Shown here: positions 47,779 to 59,721 of the stretch, in pieces | Position numbering within the stretch: position 1 is the stretch's first letter | How the letters are laid out: every line of letters starts with the position of its first letter | Origin: Sambucus nigra | Taxonomy: Eukaryota; Streptophyta; Magnoliopsida; Dipsacales; Adoxaceae | Length of the DNA stretch: 64,000 nt | Direction of reading: 5' to 3' | NCBI GenBank assembly: GCA_949130495.1 | Contig: OX422207.1 | Location: 369,479,868 to 369,543,867, forward strand | Position numbers and translations under genes: made by a program | Notes under the pieces: generated by a model | Told to the model about the DNA's origin: nothing | What the model saw: only the letters and a program-made list of their open reading frames with translations | The model's database searches: none

Positions 47779-50700
47779 CAACATAATTTCATGTTGATCA
47801 TAAGAGTCGGGAATCCTTATTTATCTCATTTTTTTTTTATTGATGTTGATTTATGCCTATATCTTTCATATTTTAATTGTTGGGTTATTAATATGTGTTA
47901 ACGACCCTTAGAATTATGGACAACATGGAATACCGACCCGGCCTTAGATCCATTTTTTCATGAAAAATAAATTCTTGGTGGTTCATTTTTAAATTCATTA
48001 AATTTAATGGGTTTTATTTATTACTCAAATTAAATTTAATTTTGAGAATTATTTTAATTTCAAATAATTTTATTATTTTTGGATAATTAAAATAAGGAAA
48101 TTAGTTATTTTAATTTGAATAAATAAATTGAAAAATCTAATTATTTTAATTGGACAATTTAAAATTGAATAGTCTCCATGGTTATATATTTAATTTAAAT
48201 TTTTTTAATTATGGGTTTTATAATGTGTAATTGGAAAATATAAATTAAATTTCCGGATTTATTTTGTGAATATAAGGGAATTTAGAATTTATATTTATTA
48301 CATATGTTTTGGACGCGCGAAAATTTAGGCAACCGTAAATTTTGACATGCGTCAGTTACCCCGTATTTTTAAAAATATTTAAATTAAAGTTCTCTTTTCA
48401 TAACCCTCACAAAAATTTTAAATTACTAAGTGGGAGAGGGATTTGGTCACAAACAAATCTCACGGTCTCCACCAACGGTTTGTAGGTTTTCAATAATGAG
48501 TAGGTCCTCCAAAGAGGAATACTAATTATTTTGATGACCAATGCAAATTTTTTTAGGGGTAATTTTAGGCTCATATTCGTATAGGCGGCCCCCCAAAGGA
48601 GGGGTCAATGTGATATGGGATAGTCTAAAATTAGTTGGTGGTATACACTTAAACACAAAATTATAGTAGGTTCTCCAAAGATGAATGCTATTATTTTGTG
48701 GGACCGAAGTGTCAGCTGTTAATTTTATTTGGCATAGTCTTTGCTTAGATGGTAAAATTAAAGGAATTGGCCTGCCCAATGTGATTATGTATAGTAGGTT
48801 ATATGAAGAGGAATGCTATTCAAACAATAATTGAGATGCTGACGAATTATTTTAAAATGGTAGAGGGAACCAAATTTAAATTAAATTCAAAGTCAATTGC
48901 TTGTCATAATATGTTCTTTATTATGCGATTCTCTAGTTTTAAATGGTAACTCCAATATCAAGTTATTTATTACTCAGTTTTATATACCTTTTGATAATAA
49001 TTAAAAGGACTGAATTTAAATTGGACATAGTGTTGACGATAGAGAAATGCATATGTTTATTTTCTCATTGTTGTCTTGAATAGTCACATTATAAGAATTC
49101 TATAAGGAAATATGGAATATAAGTGGAAAAGTTTTATGGTATGACACAATATGACTTGTTCATTAAGTTAGATATATTATGACATTAATATTAATCAGTG
49201 TCTAGTGCCTATAATATGATGATTATCTCACATCTAATATATGATAATTAGGGCATATAGTTAGGCAGGTTGCTATGAATTACTTTAAAGGAATATTAAT
49301 GTGATTGATAAAACCATAGTTATAATATTATGTTTTGATGGTGATTTCTCATCTGAAGGAACTAGAAATCTAAAGAGGTGAAATAGACGGGGAACCCCAT
49401 GTCGATATTCTCCTCAACAAAAGGTTTTATCATGATATCATATAAGTATTCAAGTTACTGAAATAACTTCACTTCTTAGCCAAAAGGTTGATAGAAGCTA
49501 AAGTTAAATCAGAAACTATTAAGTTGAAATTCAGGCAGTGGCTAGGTTTCAAAGACAGTTAGCGAATTGCGTAATCGCAAGTGAATTCACTAAGAGCAGT
49601 CAGAATACTAAGAATAAGGTAGATACATTTTATTTTCCAAAAAAATGCTAAATAATGTTTAATGGTTTGTTCTACGGTAACCTGGATTGTAGAAACATAA
49701 GCCTTTAATCATTGGTTCCAGGAAACTAGTTAACTAGTGATAGGTGATTTTTTCTACTATTGGGAATTTACAATTATAGTGGGAAACGTGAGTCTCAGTT
49801 TTGATAATTAGATATTAATTTTAAATGATTGCTTATAAGTCTGTAAAAATAGAAGGAACTTTAGTTCAGTCTCTTTTATGAAAGGATATTTGTTTTATTT
49901 TAATAACACGTGTGTGTTGTTAATGGTAATAAAACAATGTATTCATCTTTGGTACTAAAGTGAATAATCATTATAAAATAAACATCATATTTTGTACACT
50001 GTAGTTTTTGAATAATATTCATGATTTATCACTAAATGGATAAGATTATTCTCTATAAACCATAATATATCTGTAGCTCCAAATACTCAGGACATTTTGT
50101 CTAAATGAATTATAAACTGGTAGAAGGTGGATTCTTACATTCATCGAAAGTGGAGGCACTTCCAGTTAGTGAATATGGTTTAGATGAAAAATGATCAGGA
50201 TATATTATAGATACATAAATATTAGAATTGGTTTATTATGATGATGTAATTATAGAACTACTTGTTTAGGAATTTAATAATTACAGATAATTAGTTCGAA
50301 TTATATCCATGAAGATTATGCCATAAGTTACTTTCAGTAACAGTGTATCAAAGAAAGAAGAATTTTTTTCTTTCAAACGTGATCAAATTCATGATTGTTA
50401 TTGATAAGATATAGATATGCATATGTCAAGATTATTTTCCAAGTCAGTTTTCTTTACTACCATTAAAAATAATGGATCGTTTTCAACTCAATTCCATTAT
50501 TTTATATAATGGGTAGTGCAACACTTGTGTTGAGAAAATACCTGACAAGTTGGAACAATGATACATGTTTATATCTATATTCTAGATCACATTCCTAAAA
50601 GCATTGTTGAGAACAAAGAAGTTTTAATAGGCTAATGAGAATTTCTTTCATACCACCAGTATAGGTGAAAACATCACAAAGAAATGAGTATGAAATTTTT

Positions 50701-50939
50701 CTACCTTATCATAGTCGGAGGATTGTCAATTCTCATAATGGTAAAAACCATATAAATGTATCACGATTTGTACACTCGTAAAGGGATAACTTTATTATAG
50801 TGGGAGCATTTTTTATTCTTAGGATTGTCGCTCTTCATGACCCCTGGAGAAGAATATAACAAACCCTGTAACTATAATAAGGTATTCCTTCACAAGGATG
50901 CATAACATTATTGAAAAAGTTATGATATTTGGTACTATA

Positions 50940-51545
50940 TAGATTCATCAAGATGGGGTCATACCCATCGGTTGTAAGTGAATCAAGGAAGAGAGGTAAT
51001 CAAATTCATGATTTTGATAAATAGTTAGATGTGTTTAGTGTGTACAAAAGGAGTGATGAAAGCGTGGTGGTGTTTTTAGCTACTAAATTTACAGATATAT
51101 TTATCATCGCACGCGATGTAGGGATATGTCATACAATTATACTGTGGTAGTCCAATAAGTTCAATATGAAAACATTAGAAAATTTTATTACATTTTTGGG
51201 ATCAAATTAACATTTGATCACTAGAAAAAATGTACTTTTACTTATCTAAGTTATCATATTGATATTGTTATTTTGAAGCTTTGTTATGCAATATTCCAAG
51301 AAAGACATTAAGTCTTTCAGATTTGTAAATTTGTATTACTTGAGAATAGAACATTGGTTTTGGTAAAATAAATATTCAAGTTCCTGAAAAGGATTAATGG
51401 ATATATATTTGGTTGCCAAGTAAACCGATAAGTAACTTGTAGGTTACTAACTCATGTATTCAGTCAGATTTAATGTTTCAGAAAGTGTATAGTACCCCTT
51501 GTATAAGAAATTATACATACGGGAGTTTCTAGTGGTTATGATTGC
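50940..51545 (+). pseudogene. Copia RT / RNase H relic of the second copia
   Basis: GVIPIGCK*IKEE (50955-50995) is the N-terminal RT block normally KPIGCKWIYK, with Trp now TGA. It jumps almost at once to DVFSVYKRSDESVVVFLA (51029-51085), the block just before the catalytic YVDD. That catalytic block appears only as KFTDIFIIARDVG (one Asp lost). FNMKTLENFITFLG (about 51161) follows, then an EHW..NIFKxL-like stretch (about 51350). Several hundred bases of RT between the first two blocks are missing. The wording fits the Tork/SIRE side of plant copia, tentatively. Confidence 0.6.
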
Positions 51546-51623
51546 ATTGGTTGAAAACTTTTAAGCCATTTATTTTAGGTGTGAGGTTTAGTTGTTAGAT
51601 GCATAACTCCATGTCTTTGAGTA

Positions 51624-51635
51624 TAAGTGGGAGAT
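51624..51635 (+). promoter_or_regulatory. Polypurine tract of the second copia
   Basis: TAAGTGGGAGAT lies directly in front of the 3' LTR start TGTTGGGG. Confidence 0.75.
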
Positions 51636-53282
51636 TGTTGGGGTTGTATACTAACAGTCATGGTTCACTAGTGAATTTTAGTATGTCTAATTAATGAGAA
51701 TCTTCACAAGTAATGTTTGCATCATATTATTTTATATAATTATGCATATGTGTCTTTTATTCTACACAGTAGATGATTTGGTGTATAGAGTTCGACCTAC
51801 ACACAAAAGATCAGATCATCGATCCTTGTAGAATATAAGTTCGGTTCACAATATTAGATGGAGATGGACACACCATCAGTAGGATTGTAGCACACTATAT
51901 TAATAGGTCTATCTTGATTATAGGAAACGGTATAGTTTCGACTTATTGTACTAGTACACTTTGAGTGTATTGAACGGGACCAATTAGAGATAGTTGTCTT
52001 TATACTTATTATATAAGATAATCAACATCCCATGGTTGTTATGACTGCTTAAGCTCTTAATGAAAACATAATTTATGGACATGTGCATTAATTATTCGTT
52101 ACTTTGACGTATTGGGTGAGATTCATTTATGGATCAATAAGCTTGGTAGATTGGGTAATGTCGATTAGTGTATGGTGAAAGTTAATTATGAATGGAGTCC
52201 ACGTCTTAGTAAAGAAATTGATGATACCCTCTTGTTGTAGCTTATAAGTTTTGATTATGTCAAACCCGATTAGTGGATTTAATTATCCGACATATCAAAT
52301 GAGTTAAGCAAACGGTCTCAAGGAATTTATAAGAGGTCGATTAAATGTAATTATCATTTAATTAATTTAATCGACGGGTATTTGTAATCTTAACGTGGGG
52401 AGATTATTAAGCATTTAATAACGTGGAGCTCGAAATTATAATTTTGTGATAGTAGATTAGAGTGAAATTATTATTCTTTAGTGGAATGAATAATAATTTA
52501 TAGAATTATGGAATTAATTATAGTGTTTAATTAGAATTCCTAAATTTTGTAGGGAGCTAGTCTTCTATTTCTCCCGGGGGTCCTCGTGCTAGCCTATATA
52601 GGATCCCCTTATCTCCTAATAAGTGAGGATCAATATACATCATCAAAAACACCTAAAAAGGAGTAGTAGGGTCGTGATCATTGGTGCCCACACACCAATG
52701 ACATATATTGGCTTGAAGGAATATCATGGAAGATCTCGAGGTCTCTTTCAAATCTCTTATATTGTAAAATCGTTTACGGGCAATTGGAGAGTCCAAAAAT
52801 TTTGAAATTAAAATCATGGCTTTCTAACATATAGAGGAAGAGGTACAAGAAATTTCAAGTCATTTGGAGATTGTTTGTTCCGCCTACCTCATATCTTTAC
52901 GAAATTTCACCTATCCTGACAGATGCGCGACACGTCATGGTATCTACTTGTTAGAGCCATAACTTCACAATGGTTCATTGGATGGAGCTGAAATTATTTC
53001 TACGTGTTCCATAGGTCGAAAGACATAAATAATCGCGAAAGATATTTTTTTAACGGTCTTATGATTTTTGAAAAAAATCATTTCATTTTTGGGGGTGGCA
53101 CACCGTTAAATTTGCGACACGGATCGGTGTAACTTGAAAGAGATCAAATCTCTACGGTTCAAACCATAAGGAATTGCAAAGATATGATATCTTGAATATC
53201 CTATGTAGATACACCATGTGTAATTTTTTTATGATTCGATCTATATGCGTTTTCAATAGACTCTTGGGCTTCCGCTCCAATA
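51636..53282 (+). repeat. 3' LTR of the second copia
   Basis: It is colinear with the 5' LTR with scattered substitutions and small indels. It ends CTCCAATA and is followed by the AGTTG target copy. Confidence 0.92.
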
Positions 53283-53287
53283 AGTTG

Positions 53288-53990
53288 GATAAGCATGTTG
53301 AAGTCTAGAATGATCTTAGAGATAGATTCTCTCAAGGAGATATATTCCGAATTGAAGAGCTACAAGAAGAGATTTATGGTTTAAAGCAAGGTTAGCTTTC
53401 ATTGAGTGAGTATTTTACTTAATTAAAAACTTTGTAGGATGAACTAGTTAATTTTTTTACCTCTCCCTGTGTGTTCTTGAGCAATTTTTGTCATGAATAC
53501 TTATCAAGAAAACGATTATGTCATGAGGATTTTTAAGGAACTTGATGATCAATTTTCTAATGTCAAGTCGAATGTTATGTTAATGGAACCTCTTTCGTTC
53601 ATTAACATAGTGTTTTTATTAATGATACAACAAGACGGACAAATGTTTAGTGATGTTAATCATAAGGTGTTTGCATGTAAGACATTTTCATGTTTTGTAA
53701 ATGGAAATGCTCATATGAAAGATTCTCAGAATTTTAATACTTGAAATTTTCATGCTTATAAAGGTCAGAATTCAGGAAGTTATAAGGCATGTACATATTA
53801 TGGAAAACCAAGACATACAGTCGAAACATGTTATAGGCATCATGGCTTTCCCCCTAGGTTTAAGTTTCGAAACTCTAATGCTTTAGCTAACAACATTGTT
53901 GCAGATGATAGTATGCCACGGACGGAATCAAATGAACGTTTGGTTAAGAATAAAGGTGTTAATCTTACTTTAGAGTAGTATAAAAAATTA
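53288..53990 (+). pseudogene. Copia Gag, C-terminal piece
   Basis: The frame resumes DKHVEV*NDLRDRFSQGD and IFRIEELQEEIYGLKQG, later with YVMRIFKELDDQFSNVKS and a zinc-knuckle region CTYYGKPRHTVETCYRHHGF (about 53789-53848). The second cysteine of the CX2C is Tyr, so the knuckle is damaged. Another Trp is TAG (EV*ND). Together with 45295-45600 this makes a full-length but dead Gag. Confidence 0.85.
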
Positions 53991-54099
53991 TTAACTTTAA
54001 TTCAACCTCCATGCCCTCTTTATGCTTCTTACCTGTTTAATTAAATTACTACTCAAGTTCAGTCATCTACAGGTGGTACTAATTCCGCGTATATTTCTT

Positions 54100-54420
54100 C
54101 TGGTTTAGGTAAAAAAATTCTTTGTCTTGCTTTTCAAAATCACTTCACCAGACCTTGGGTACCGGTGCAACTGATCTATTATTCCCTATCCATGTTTACT
54201 AGCTATAGAATAATCAAGCTTATTCTTATTTTTCTTCCATATGGAAACCAGATCTTTACTAAGTATTCTGGATCTGTTTATTTTTCAAACAACTTTTACC
54301 TAACTAATGTGCTCTACATTCCCCATTTCACTTTCAATGTAATTTATGTTACAAAGATTTCATTAATCTTGCAATGTTGTTTAATCTTTCAAGATTGAAA
54401 TTGCTTTATCCACGACTTGA
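54100..54420 (+). pseudogene. Copia protease region, catalytic Asp lost
   Basis: The frame around 54158 reads GTGATD, where the family has DTGATD (GAT to GGT at the catalytic Asp). The following frame has SMFTSYRIIKLILIFLPYGN and SGSVYFSNNFYLTNVLYIPH, the conserved stretch after the protease. A frameshift separates the two. Confidence 0.75.
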
Positions 54421-54599
54421 AAACATAAAGGACAATTGATTTAGCTAGAGTAAAGGACGAATTGCATGTTCTAATCAAACCATGTCTATCACGTCCACTA
54501 AGTAGTATAGAGCCAAGTCATCTTTTGTTAATACTTTTACTCTTGACGTATCCCTTAATCTTTGGCATTTCAGATTGGGACATTTGTCTCTATCTATTC

Positions 54600-55180
54600 T
54601 AAGTTCATGACATCAATGTTTTCCTTTTATTTCATGTACTTCTAAAAATATTCCATATGAAATTTGTCACTATGCTAAGCAAAAGAAGCTACCATTTCCT
54701 ATAAGTTATACTGAATTTAATGCAACTTTTGATCTCATTCATGTTGATATGTGGGGACCTTATTATATTTATTCTATTCATGGTCACAAATATTTCTTCA
54801 CCATTGTTGATAATTTTACTAGAAATACCTGGATTTTTTTATGAAACAAAAATCTGAAAGTAGACTTCACCTTCAAATCTTTATTGCTCTTGTACAAACA
54901 CAGTTTGATCGTAAAATCAGAACTATTAGATCAGATAATGGTCATGAGTTTTTCATGCCTGTATCAATCAAAAGCTAATTTTCATCAGACCTCATGTCTT
55001 GAAACCCCTGATCAAAATGTGTTTGTAGAATGTAAGTATTAACATATCCTCAATGTGCAAGAGCTCTTTTGCTTCAAGCTCGTTTGCAAGAAAAAAATTG
55101 ATCTTACGAAATCCTTCATCCCATTTTTCTCATAAAGAGAACTCCAACACCTTTACTTCATCAAAAGTCTCATGTTTAAT
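54600..55180 (+). pseudogene. Copia integrase, broken
   Basis: ICHYAKQKKLPFP (rest of the zinc finger), then FDLIHVDMWGPYYIYSIHGH with the first catalytic Asp, FFTIVDNFTRNTWIFL, IRSDNGHEF (second Asp, near 54935) and a TPDQNVFVEC block (catalytic Glu, about 55025). Stops and shifts separate the blocks. Confidence 0.8.
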
Positions 55181-55719
55181 TACTTCATGACAAGTTTCCA
55201 AATTACTTAGACTTGAAGGTTTTTAGTTGTCTATATTTTTCTTCCACTCTTGTTGCCAATAGAACAAAGTTTGATCCAAGAGTTGGAAAGTGCATTTTTC
55301 TCAATTTATAACCTGGAGTCAAAGTATATGTTCTCATGGATCTTATATTTAGAGAGATATTTTTATTGAGAAATCTCAAATTTTTTTGACATATTATCCT
55401 ATATTATTCTCCTTCTAAGAATTTCATTCCTTCTCTTTCTTCAATTCCGCGGTAAAATTCTCCACCTGATATTGTATATCCATATTCTTCTAATTCTCAA
55501 ACTCAATCAATAAATAATTATTCACAACCCCAATCTACATGACATTCTACTATAGTCAAACGACTACTTTCTTGTTTGTTAGATCATTATTGCAATTTGT
55601 CCATACCAACTGCTACCAATCAGTCCTCCACAGGTATTTGTTATCCTTTATCTTCTGTCCTTTTTTAGACAAATCTATCATCTTCTCATCGTGATTTCAT
55701 TTTTATATTTTCAATTTTG

Positions 55720-56800
55720 TTGAACTTGAGTCCTATAATCAAGAACTTAAGCATGAAGTTTGGAAACAAGTTGTGCAATCTGAAATTTCCACTCTTGAGC
55801 AAAATAATACTTGGGTTCTCACTCACTTACCACCAGGAAAGATCCCTATTGGGTGTAAATGGGTTTATAAAATCAAGTATAGGGCTGATGGGAGTGTAGA
55901 ACATTATAAGGCATGACCTATTACAAATGAATATACACAAATTGAGGGGATTGATTACTTTGACACTTTCTCACCTGTAGCTAAGATGACCACAATTCGA
56001 CTACTTTTGACTCTTGCAACCATTATTAAGTGCCATCTTTAATAGTTGGGTGTTAATAATGCTTTTTTGCATGGAGGCCTTAATGAAGAAGTTTCCATGA
56101 TGTTACCACCTTCCTTTCCCACTGCTAAACCTAATTAAGTTTGCAAGTTACAGATGTCTCTTTACAGCCTCAAGCAAGCTAGTAGACAATAATTTTCTAA
56201 GCTTTCTTCTGCATTGGATGCTCATGGTTACCAGCAATCAAAATCAGATTACTCACTATTTCTTAAAGTTTATTCTAGCAATTTTACTACATTATTGGTT
56301 TATGCTGATGATGTGATTCTTACATGTAATGATCATCATAAGATCACTAGCATTAAGTCATATCTTAATGATTTTTTTGAGATCAAAGATTTAAGGTATA
56401 TCAATTTTTTTAGTTTAGCGATTTCACTATCTTCTAAAGGCATATTTCATTCACAGCAAAAGTATGCTTTATAGATCTTATCTAATACTGGTTATCTTAC
56501 CTCTAAGCCTGTTTCAACCCCAATGGAGTCCACACTTAAACTCTATTGGCATAATGGAGATCCTATATCTGATGTTTCATCTTATCGAAGACTCATTAGA
56601 AGACTTTTACACTTATGCATAACTAGACTATACATTTCCTTTGTAGTACAACAACTAAGTCAATTTCTCTCAACTCCCACTTCAATCCATTTATTGGCAC
56701 CTCACGAGATTTTGCGATACATTAAAGAAGCACCAGGTCAAGGCTTGTTCTTCTTAGCTACTTCATTACTCCATTTAAAGGCTTTTAGATTGGGCTAGGT
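55720..56800 (+). pseudogene. Copia reverse transcriptase, broken
   Basis: Blocks in order: EQNNTWVLTHLPPGKIPIGC, KWVYKIKYRADG, GIDYFDTFSPVAKMTTIRLL, GVNNAFLHGGLNEEVSMMLP, then MSLYSLKQASRQ, LLVYADDVILT (catalytic YADD at 56301-56312), FFEIKDLRYINFFSLAIS, STPMES and LLHLCITRLYISFVVQQLSQF. Stops interrupt at several places, for example three near 56040 and one after QQKYAL. Confidence 0.88.
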
Positions 56801-57240
56801 GTCTAGACTCTTGTAGATCAGTCACTAGTTTCTGCTATTTCTTGGAGATTCACTTGTTAGTTGGAAATCTAAGAAATAAATCATTATTTCTCGTTCTTCT
56901 TCTGAGGTAGAGTATAGAGTTGTGGCTTCTCTTACTTGTGAAATCCAGTGGCTTTGTTATCTATTAGAAGATATTAGAGTATCTATTTTTAAGACTTTTC
57001 TTCTTTATTATGACAATCAATCTGCCCTCCATGTTGCTGCAACTCCCACTTTTCATGAACGAACCAAGCGTATCAAGTTGGATTACCTATTATTCGTGAA
57101 AAGGTTCATTCAGGCCTTATAGATTTGCTTCCTATGAAGTCTTACAATCAGTTAGCTAATATTTTTACTAACCCATTAGCTTGTACTCCTTTCTAAGAAT
57201 TAGTTCTCAAGGATGGAATGATTGATATGAACTCTTTATC
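56801..57240 (+). pseudogene. Copia RNase H, broken
   Basis: A WARCLDSCRSVTSF block, SSSEVEYRVVASLTCEIQWL (catalytic Glu), YYDNQSALHVAATPTFHERT (catalytic Asp) and the end of Pol follow the RT. The 3' LTR starts after CTTACGGTGG. Confidence 0.85.
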
Positions 57241-57249
57241 TTACGGTGG

Positions 57250-57482
57250 TATTAACATAATTACCAGACTTACCACGATCAGTTACAACCACTTCTTCAG
57301 ACTAACTAATTATGTTATAATTTCTTATTATTTTTAGTTTACAGTTCGTTAATAAAATTTATTAGTGTGTCTAAGTAGTTTATTAATTAGAAGAAGTTCT
57401 GGACAATTGTGTTTTGTATATAATCCAGTCTTGCTATATTTTGAATAGATAATTACGAATTCTTCATTTACTAAACTCTTCA
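57250..57482 (+). repeat. Copia 3' LTR
   Basis: The uninterrupted 233-bp LTR starts TATTAACATAATTACC and ends AACTCTTCA. It serves as reference for the insertion points in the 5' LTR. Confidence 0.88.
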
Positions 57483-58190
57483 ACTCATGAAATATTTTTT
57501 TTCAAATAACTCAAGAAAATATATCTCGATAACTCTAAAATTGGACAAAACATTTATGATTTTGTTTCACCTAGTATGAACATGAATCAATTAAAAAACG
57601 ACACAGTTTTTCTTTACCTAACATGAGCACACTTTAAAAAAAAATGCGACACGATATGAAATTGTAATTTTTTATTTAACATGGGCGTGACCAAACTAAA
57701 ACCAAATCCGACACAACATCTTTTTCATTACTTAACACGAACATAGTGCAAATAAATCATGACATGACTTTAAATCCATATTTTTAACCTAAGATAGACA
57801 ATTTTTTTACCTAGCATGAACACGGTTTGATTAAAATATGGCATAACGTGAATATTTTTATTTATCTAACATAAACACGAGTTAATTAAAACCCAAAACG
57901 ATGTAATTGTATTTTGTTAACCTTACTGGAAACACTGCTCAAATAAAATATGACACGACACAATCGTTTTTTAGTTAACATGAACACAAATTAATTAAAA
58001 GAAAGGATGATAAAATTTTATTAAATGATAGGAGAGGAAATTATTTTGTTTGGGTCGTTTTGTCTACCTAACATGAATACAACCCGATTTAAACACAACT
58101 CGATACAAAATATATTTTTTTCTACTTAACACGGCCCAACAAAAGAAATTCCTCTCGTTATCCATATATTTAATATAAACATAATAAGCT
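57483..58190. repeat. Rest of duplicated unit B and degenerate minisatellite
   Basis: The first ~130 bp continue the split unit B. From about 57560 to 58135 a 60-80 bp phrase, [T/A]ACCTAACATGAACACG, then TTAATTAAAA and ACGACACGA, recurs about eight times with strong divergence. Unit A/B contains the first copy (CTTAGTATAAACACAAACTA, then CGACACAGTTT), so the array probably grew from that unit. Confidence 0.65.
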
Positions 58191-59099
58191 GAAATACATG
58201 AAACTTACAGGGACAATAAATGCACAATTTATTGATTGATACAAGTGTTTAACACTCTCACCTTGAGATTATATGTGTCTCGCACTCGTGATCTACAGAC
58301 TCAACGACAAACGTCTCCAAAGATACAACAATCACAATATCCAATAGTTGTACTCCAAATTGCAAGTGTTCTGGCGATCCCACAATAGAAGAAACTCTCT
58401 TTTTAGACACGAAAATGAGACAGACCCAGAAAAAAGTTGTCTGAAAAATCAACACTAAAAATAAAACCAAAGCCGCATATTTATAATAAATAAACGACAC
58501 TTAAAAATAGTTGAAAAATATCTCATCAGTCACAACTACTGGGATAAACTGTTAAAAATTAAATATCTCAAATGTTAAAAAATGGAATAATAAATTGGGA
58601 TAGAAAATAAATATTTATAAAAAAATTGGACTATGAAATTAAATAAAAGTCCCAATAAAATTTTGCCAAAAATGAATAAAATTAACCCAAAGTTAAATAT
58701 TGGACCAATTAAACGAGTTATGATTAAATCGATTTTATCTTAAATCTGAGCATGAAGATAGGTGATTATTGTAAGATAAAATAAATTAACCATGCCCAAT
58801 GTATGAAGAAAACCCAAATAAAAAAAACAAGGGCGACCCAGCTACGCAAGTTTGACTAAATAGGAAATTATAAAAGGACACGACAGAAGACTTACCACAC
58901 AGACTCGATGACCTAGCAATGCTTAACTCACTTTGTTCCTGCAACCTCTACTCAGTGACGTGAAGGAGTCGACCCTAAAAGCTACAATAATGTGTGAGCC
59001 CACATACACCTCGAAATCAATCGATAAGGATCAACAACCATCGTGCACATTAAGTCCACCGTATGTAAACCAACAAGCATAACATCATCTGCAAAAAAC
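58191..59099. other. AT-rich sequence, no gene recognised
   Basis: A minus-strand frame (58258-58500) is hydrophobic but matches no family I know. The wording around 58880-59050 suggests an old LTR. Confidence 0.4.
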
Positions 59100-59688
59100 A
59101 ACTGTGGGGAGAATAATCAATGGTGCCAAAATAAGATCTCAAATCATATAATGATGAATCTTGGATCTTAAACTAATTAGGTGTAAACAAGGGTTTGCGT
59201 TTGTAAAAAACAATCGTAAATAATTAACAAAACTTAAAGGATGTTTTGTAAGAGTTTTAGAACTCAAATAGATGAAAAAAGTCATTTTCATAACCGCTAC
59301 TCCGCACTATTTAAAAGGCAGGGGAAATTGAGATCATGGAAGTACTGGGAGTAGTGGAAAAAACTATTTTTTTTTTAAAAATGGGTCGGTTCATTTGAAT
59401 AATAGGGGGCCTCGTTCGAATGAAGTACCCTTTCTTATTTGAATAGGGGTCTAACGAGAGTTCAAAGGAGATTCTAAAGAGATCTAGCCTTTTGAAAATT
59501 CACCTTGTTAGAAGGTTGTTCGAACCAGAGTATCAATCTCATTGGAACAACCTTCGAACGAGTTATCTAACGAGTTCCCCAAAAGAAAAAAAATGGGTTG
59601 TTAGAAGTTTGACAAACCACATTCGAACGAGGTACCTATTCATGTTAGAACAACTTCTAACAAGATATCCGATGAGAAAATAAAAAAG
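59100..59688 (-). repeat. Minus-strand copia-LTR-like relic with TTCGAACGAG motifs
   Basis: On the minus strand about eight CTCGTTCGAA-type motifs (59635-59400; for example ATTCGAACGAG at 59611 plus-strand, CCTTCGAACGAG at 59561) come before a TTTTAAATAG box (about 59308-59317). This is the arrangement of the repeat at 11171-11950. Its boundary with the LINE is near 59688. Confidence 0.45.
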
Positions 59689-59721
59689 GATAATATGGTT
59701 TCATCAATGAGAGAAATATTT
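59689..59721 (+). pseudogene. LINE (L1-type) reverse transcriptase, left piece
   Basis: The last codons before the solo LTR read YGFINERNIS, the RT block usually written [Y/H]GFIKGRNI. Translation continues in frame at 63584 (SHSIILA). Sequence left of about 59688 is unrelated, so the LINE is 5'-truncated, as is usual for this class. Confidence 0.75.

Larger units (their letters stand above)
47232..50940 (+). other. Interior of the second copia without recognisable coding sequence
   Basis: Contains (AAAAT)n at 47282-47315 and a ~20-bp tandem array (47552-47778). It also has three diverged copies of a [C/T]AGTAGGT[C/T]CTCCAAAGA-GGAAT-CTATT phrase at about 48499, 48666 and 48793. Gag, protease and integrase could not be recognised; the longest frames are below 90 codons. 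Confidence 0.5.
45601..53282 (+). mobile_element. Second Ty1/copia element, heavily decayed, inserted in gag of the first
   Basis: LTRs 45601-47231 and 51636-53282 (about 1.63-1.65 kb, clearly homologous throughout) start TGTTGGGGTTGTATACT and end CTCCAATA. The target duplication AGTTG is exact (45596-45600 and 53283-53287). A primer site follows the 5' LTR and a polypurine tract (AAGTGGGAGA) precedes the 3' LTR. The 4.4 kb interior holds only scraps of Pol (about 50950-51540) and local tandem repeats. It is younger than the host copia, since it interrupts it. Confidence 0.9.
33732..57482 (+). mobile_element. Ty1/copia retrotransposon, carrying nested insertions
   Basis: The 5' LTR (33732-33786 plus 45038-45217) is followed by a primer site and gag (45295-45600 and 53288-53990), pol (54000-57240) and the 3' LTR (57250-57482). 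The 233-bp LTRs start TAT[T/C]AACA (from an expected TGTTAACA) and end TTCA. Flanks are ACTTA (33727-33731) and ACTCA (57483-57487), one mismatch. Removing the MITE, the Athila/Tat-like element and the second copia leaves about 4.8 kb, a normal copia length. Every coding domain is present in the usual order Gag, protease, integrase, RT, RNase H, but all are broken by stops and shifts. Confidence 0.88.

Noticed and set aside
45601..53282. Second copia interpreted as a non-coding LARD
   Set aside because: Remnants of copia RT (PIGCK, VYKRSDES, FNMKTLENF) at 50950-51200 show a decayed coding element.
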